Source of the DNA: Apostichopus japonicus
Taxonomy: Eukaryota > Echinodermata > Holothuroidea > Aspidochirotida > Stichopodidae
Direction: 5' to 3'
Assembly (NCBI RefSeq): GCF_037975245.1
Contig: NC_092578.1
Location: 2,992,501 to 3,056,500, forward strand
DNA length: 64,000 nucleotides
Part shown: positions 62,601 to 64,000 of the stretch, piece by piece
How positions within the stretch are numbered: position 1 is the stretch's first letter
Layout: each line of letters starts with the position of its first letter
Translations under genes and position numbers: made by a program
Notes under the pieces: model-generated
Told to the model about the DNA's origin: nothing
Seen by the model: only the letters and a program-made list of their open reading frames with translations
Databases searched by the model: none

Positions 62601-63579
62601 ATCGCTGAATATTAATTGCATTTGATGTACTGTACCAGATAACAAGTCAGTTGTATTCTGATTTTTTAGTGAGATGATTGTCAAGGTTTATCTTAGTTTT
62701 TTGGATTTTTGTTGTTGAAACTTTAAAGGTACAGTATGCTGTGTTGGCCCCAAAATATGCCAGATTTTCAAAATATGGTCACCTTTTGGTCAAAATTCTT
62801 AAACTATTTTTTTTATTTATCACCCTGGAGGAAATTGACTGGGACATTCAAACATCTCTTGTGTTCATTCCTGTACAAAACAATGTGGGGAAATGGGAGG
62901 GGAGTGAGAAGCAACAAACTATCAGGGAAGCAGTGGTGGAGCTAGCGGTATTGGTCAGGAAGGGCGAGAATGGTCTGTAGGGGCGCTTTTGACACTATCT
63001 AAGCGGAGCGCCACCACAGGTTGGCGTGGAGCATACAGAATTTCTTTGAGTAAAGATACTCCCTAGATCGCCGGAAATGACCCTTTCCCGGGCCTTGCTA
63101 ATTTGCAGATAAACGAAGAATAAATAGGTGTCATCGCCATTTTGTCAGAAAATTACACCAACAAAATGTGACAAATGTCAATAGGTATTTGAGAACGCAA
63201 TAAAAAGGTCAATATTTGCGAATAAGTAAAAAGTGGTAAAAAGCTGAAAAGGGCGCCAGCAGTCCATTTGAGTCCGCCGGGGGGGGGGGCATCCGCCCCC
63301 TCTGACTGTATGGACGTTCCGCCACTGATGGGAAGGGTCACCCAATTGGGTGTACCCATTGAATATATGAAGCTATTTGTTAAAAGTGGAAAATCTGTCG
63401 AGTTTGCAATCTGTGTTCTTTCTTACGTTGGTCAGGCTTCGTCAGGAGCAGATATGGATAAGCTTCAGATTCTGAAACAGAGTTTAGATGAGGGCAACCA
63501 GAAGATTCTAGATGAGATTATGAAGGAGAAAGATGAAACCAATGAACAGGAAAAGGAAAATGTCAAATCAGAATTGGAG
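38614..63579 (+). CDS. AKAP9: AKAP9/pericentrin-like giant coiled-coil scaffold (exons 1-9, 3' part beyond the window)
   Basis: Exons: 38614-38658, 39487-39690, 43272-43310, 43740-43958, 44641-44700, 46353-46520, 47736-52934, 62141-62245, 63436-63579. All GT/AG and all phase 0, giving 2061 residues so far. The start 'MDDERNKKLAAGRDRLAKFQ' followed by a Lys run matches the AKAP9/PCNT N terminus (MEDEERQKKLEAGKAKLAQF). Residues 190-245 ('IQEFQQALLQRDQVIQQLTV') match AKAP9 'QEFEAAIKQRDGIITQLTAN', which favours AKAP9 over pericentrin. Residues about 100-2061 are almost all Glu/Lys/Leu-rich coiled coil. In vertebrates these proteins scaffold PKA, phosphatases, gamma-tubulin complexes and ion channels at the centrosome, Golgi or membrane. 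The C-terminal PACT domain should lie past 64 kb. Echinoderms may have one co-ortholog of AKAP9 and PCNT. Confidence 0.87.
39487..39690 (+). CDS. AKAP9: AKAP9-like exon 2 (basic Lys run and Ser-rich segment)
   Basis: 204 nt, acceptor AAAATTCAG, donor GAG|GTATGG. Encodes 'LAKFQKKKKKKKKDPKPESS' then a Ser/Asp/Leu-rich low-complexity stretch ending 'SDILSSFSE'. Human AKAP9 has the same order: LAQFRQRK, a basic patch, then a Ser-rich linker. Confidence 0.85.
39691..43271. other. AKAP9-like intron 2
   Basis: 3.6-kb intron. Rich in TACTGTA/TACAGTA words, for example around 41650-41790. A GT/TG run lies at 41175-41201. Short frames show no support. Confidence 0.7.
43272..43310 (+). CDS. AKAP9: AKAP9-like exon 3 (micro-exon)
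   Basis: 39 nt, 13 codons 'IDQRSIGTDDLCQ', phase 0. The acceptor follows TTTCTTTTTTCTCTTTGGT and the donor is CAG|GTGAGA. No homology can be judged at this length. Support is the strong splice sites and the frame that joins exons 2 and 4. Confidence 0.65.
43740..43958 (+). CDS. AKAP9: AKAP9-like exon 4
   Basis: 219 nt, acceptor GTCTCTCTCCAG, donor TCG|GTGAGA. Encodes 'DSDTSQLDAEVARVELAESR' and 'LEESLLGKQTALDLLQNELT', parallel to the human AKAP9 segment 'ESELAGKQHEIEELNRELEE', then an Asn/Thr-rich linker. A tRNA-like sequence begins about 60 nt past the donor. Confidence 0.85.
44015..44093 (-). repeat. tRNA-like sequence (SINE head fragment)
   Basis: On the minus strand GGTCTGG starts at 44090, followed by an A box TAGCTCAGTTGG and a B box GGTTCAAGTCC (44037-44027), and the segment ends TAGCC. 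The stems do not pair as in a functional tRNA. It differs from the head at 17840, so it is a second family. Confidence 0.5.
44278..44323. repeat. Perfect 23-bp tandem duplication
   Basis: cttgtaatcctgaggtcaca + gac occurs twice in a row in AKAP9-like intron 4. Confidence 0.9.
44641..44700 (+). CDS. AKAP9: AKAP9-like exon 5
   Basis: 60 nt, 'GNVSGQEAELRAALEQYNIK', acceptor TTTGACCACAG, donor AAG|GTAAGA. Phase 0 and continuous coiled coil with the next exon. Confidence 0.8.
45303..45392. repeat. Short AT-rich tandem repeat
   Basis: Units of attttataaatgg / attttataaagg, about seven copies, in AKAP9-like intron 5. Confidence 0.85.
46353..46520 (+). CDS. AKAP9: AKAP9-like exon 6 (AKAP9-specific QRD motif)
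   Basis: 168 nt, acceptor TTGTCTCCACAG, donor GAA|GTAAGT. Encodes 'IQEFQQALLQRDQVIQQLTV' and continues as coiled coil to 'LQDQLKE'. This is the best single match to AKAP9 in the window. Confidence 0.88.
47736..52934 (+). CDS. AKAP9: AKAP9-like exon 7 (5.2-kb coiled-coil exon)
   Basis: 5199 nt, 1733 codons without a stop, acceptor TTTGTATCCTACAG, donor CAG|GTGCAG. The first codons are 'TGEALRNQSGEQMSSLADEL'. The protein is continuous heptad-rich coiled coil, purine-rich on the coding strand, with short acidic breaks (for example around 51400-51480, poly-Glu) and a few non-helical insertions such as 'ASPGPFGGGEQEG' near 49100 and 'ELPFSPKELGFFSTS' near 49290. The donor is weak, with a second GT six bases earlier in the same frame. 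Reading through adds 'VQWSSY' and stops at 52955, which would give a 1984-residue short form. Confidence 0.93.
52935..62140. other. AKAP9-like intron 7 (9.2 kb), possible 3' UTR of a short isoform at its start
   Basis: No further exon recognised. The frame of exon 7 continues six codons to a stop at 52953-52955. T-rich, UTR-like sequence follows, with an AATAAA at 54497-54502 among others. Homopolymer runs occur at 58157 (G), 58690 (C) and 60168 (C). Confidence 0.55.
62141..62245 (+). CDS. AKAP9: AKAP9-like exon 8
   Basis: 105 nt, acceptor CTTTCTCATTCAG, donor GAG|GTAGGC. Encodes 'LNEVVAELKAKNEKLQEELE' and 'QQKERVENGPTTDQE'. It follows a 9.2-kb intron. Phase 0 and coiled-coil composition tie it to exon 7. 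Confidence 0.82.
62931..63327. mobile_element. hAT-like non-autonomous element (copy B)
   Basis: Left end CAGTGGTGGAGC (62931) and right end GTTCCGCCACTG (63316-63327) are imperfect inverted repeats. Flanks cagggaag and atgggaag agree at the last 6 of 8 bases. The interior shares blocks with 5047-5326. It sits between AKAP9-like exons 8 and 9. Confidence 0.6.
63436..63579 (+). CDS. AKAP9: AKAP9-like exon 9 (gene continues past the window)
   Basis: 144 nt, acceptor TACGTTGGTCAG, donor GAG|GTAAAA. Encodes 'ASSGADMDKLQILKQSLDEG', 'NQKILDEIMKEKDETNEQEK', 'ENVKSELE'. A hAT-like short element ends 108 bp before the acceptor. Confidence 0.8.
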
Positions 63580-64000
63580 GTAAAACTTTGTCCTAAATAC
63601 AACTCAATATCAATTTTACATTTAAGAAAAAAAAATACAAAAATAATTAGAATTTACTGAAAATTGTATCTAACTTACAAGTATGAGAATTTACATTACA
63701 TTGTTTATTAGATTTCATCCCTGGATTCAAACTGTCATTAGATGTATCATGTAGGCAGCACATACCCTATATAATTCCAGACTATGTTGCAATTTTTAGA
63801 ATAATTTTTTCTGTACCTACATGTATTAAACTCAGCAGATAGGCAAACTACCCTTAATTGGATAACTGACATTGAATAACGAATGCAGTCATCAATATTC
63901 TACGTCATGAAATTGCACAGCAGGGAAAAGCGTTGACCAATCAATTCTGACATTTTCATCAAATTGTAAAATACAAGGCTGGATTTTCTTACTCTGCTAA

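Noticed and set aside
62678-62980. 100-residue plus-strand frame between AKAP9-like exons 8 and 9
   Set aside because: No acceptor/donor pair in phase 0, no coiled-coil character, and its end runs into the transposon at 62931.

Overview
The window is nuclear DNA from an animal. It is AT-rich, dense in introns and full of microsatellites, minisatellites, poly-G/C runs and mobile-element remnants. The two protein-coding genes and the repeat style suggest a marine invertebrate deuterostome, most likely an echinoderm. The species assignment is inference. Both genes were rebuilt by joining open segments at GT/AG sites with consistent phase and by matching conserved residues from memory; no alignment was run.

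Minus strand, about 6.7-27 kb: a hyperpolarization-activated cyclic nucleotide-gated (HCN) channel gene. Ten exons are supported with consistent phase: N-terminal HCN domain, S1-S2, S3, S4, S5, turret/pore/S6, C-linker and three exons for the cAMP-binding domain. The 5' start and the C-terminal end are not securely found; a possible 35-nt downstream exon lies at 4303-4337. The channel has a Ser-Ile-Gly-Tyr-Gly filter instead of the usual Cys-Ile-Gly-Tyr-Gly, and a short S4-S5 linker.

Plus strand, 38.6 kb to the right edge: the first nine exons of an AKAP9/pericentrin-like giant coiled-coil scaffold. All introns are phase 0 and exon 7 is 5.2 kb. The gene runs off the window, so the C-terminal PACT region is not seen. 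The two genes are head to head, about 11.7 kb apart. One is a cAMP-gated channel; the other belongs to a family that anchors PKA and centrosomal proteins.

The space between exons holds two LINE 3' ends (11.0-11.3 and 36.6-36.9 kb), a tRNA-derived SINE (17.6-17.8 kb), a tRNA-like fragment (44.0 kb), a U2 snRNA-like head (10.8 kb), hAT-like short inverted-repeat elements (1.7 and 62.9 kb), a long foldback hairpin (22.3-22.5 kb), hammerhead-like hairpin motifs (17.4, 25.3 and 37.7 kb) and many tandem arrays. The most unusual array is at 14.46-15.02 kb: a minisatellite whose unit copies the 3' end of the HCN C-linker exon with its 5' splice site, leaving a row of six intronic donor-like copies downstream of the real one, one of them lacking GT.
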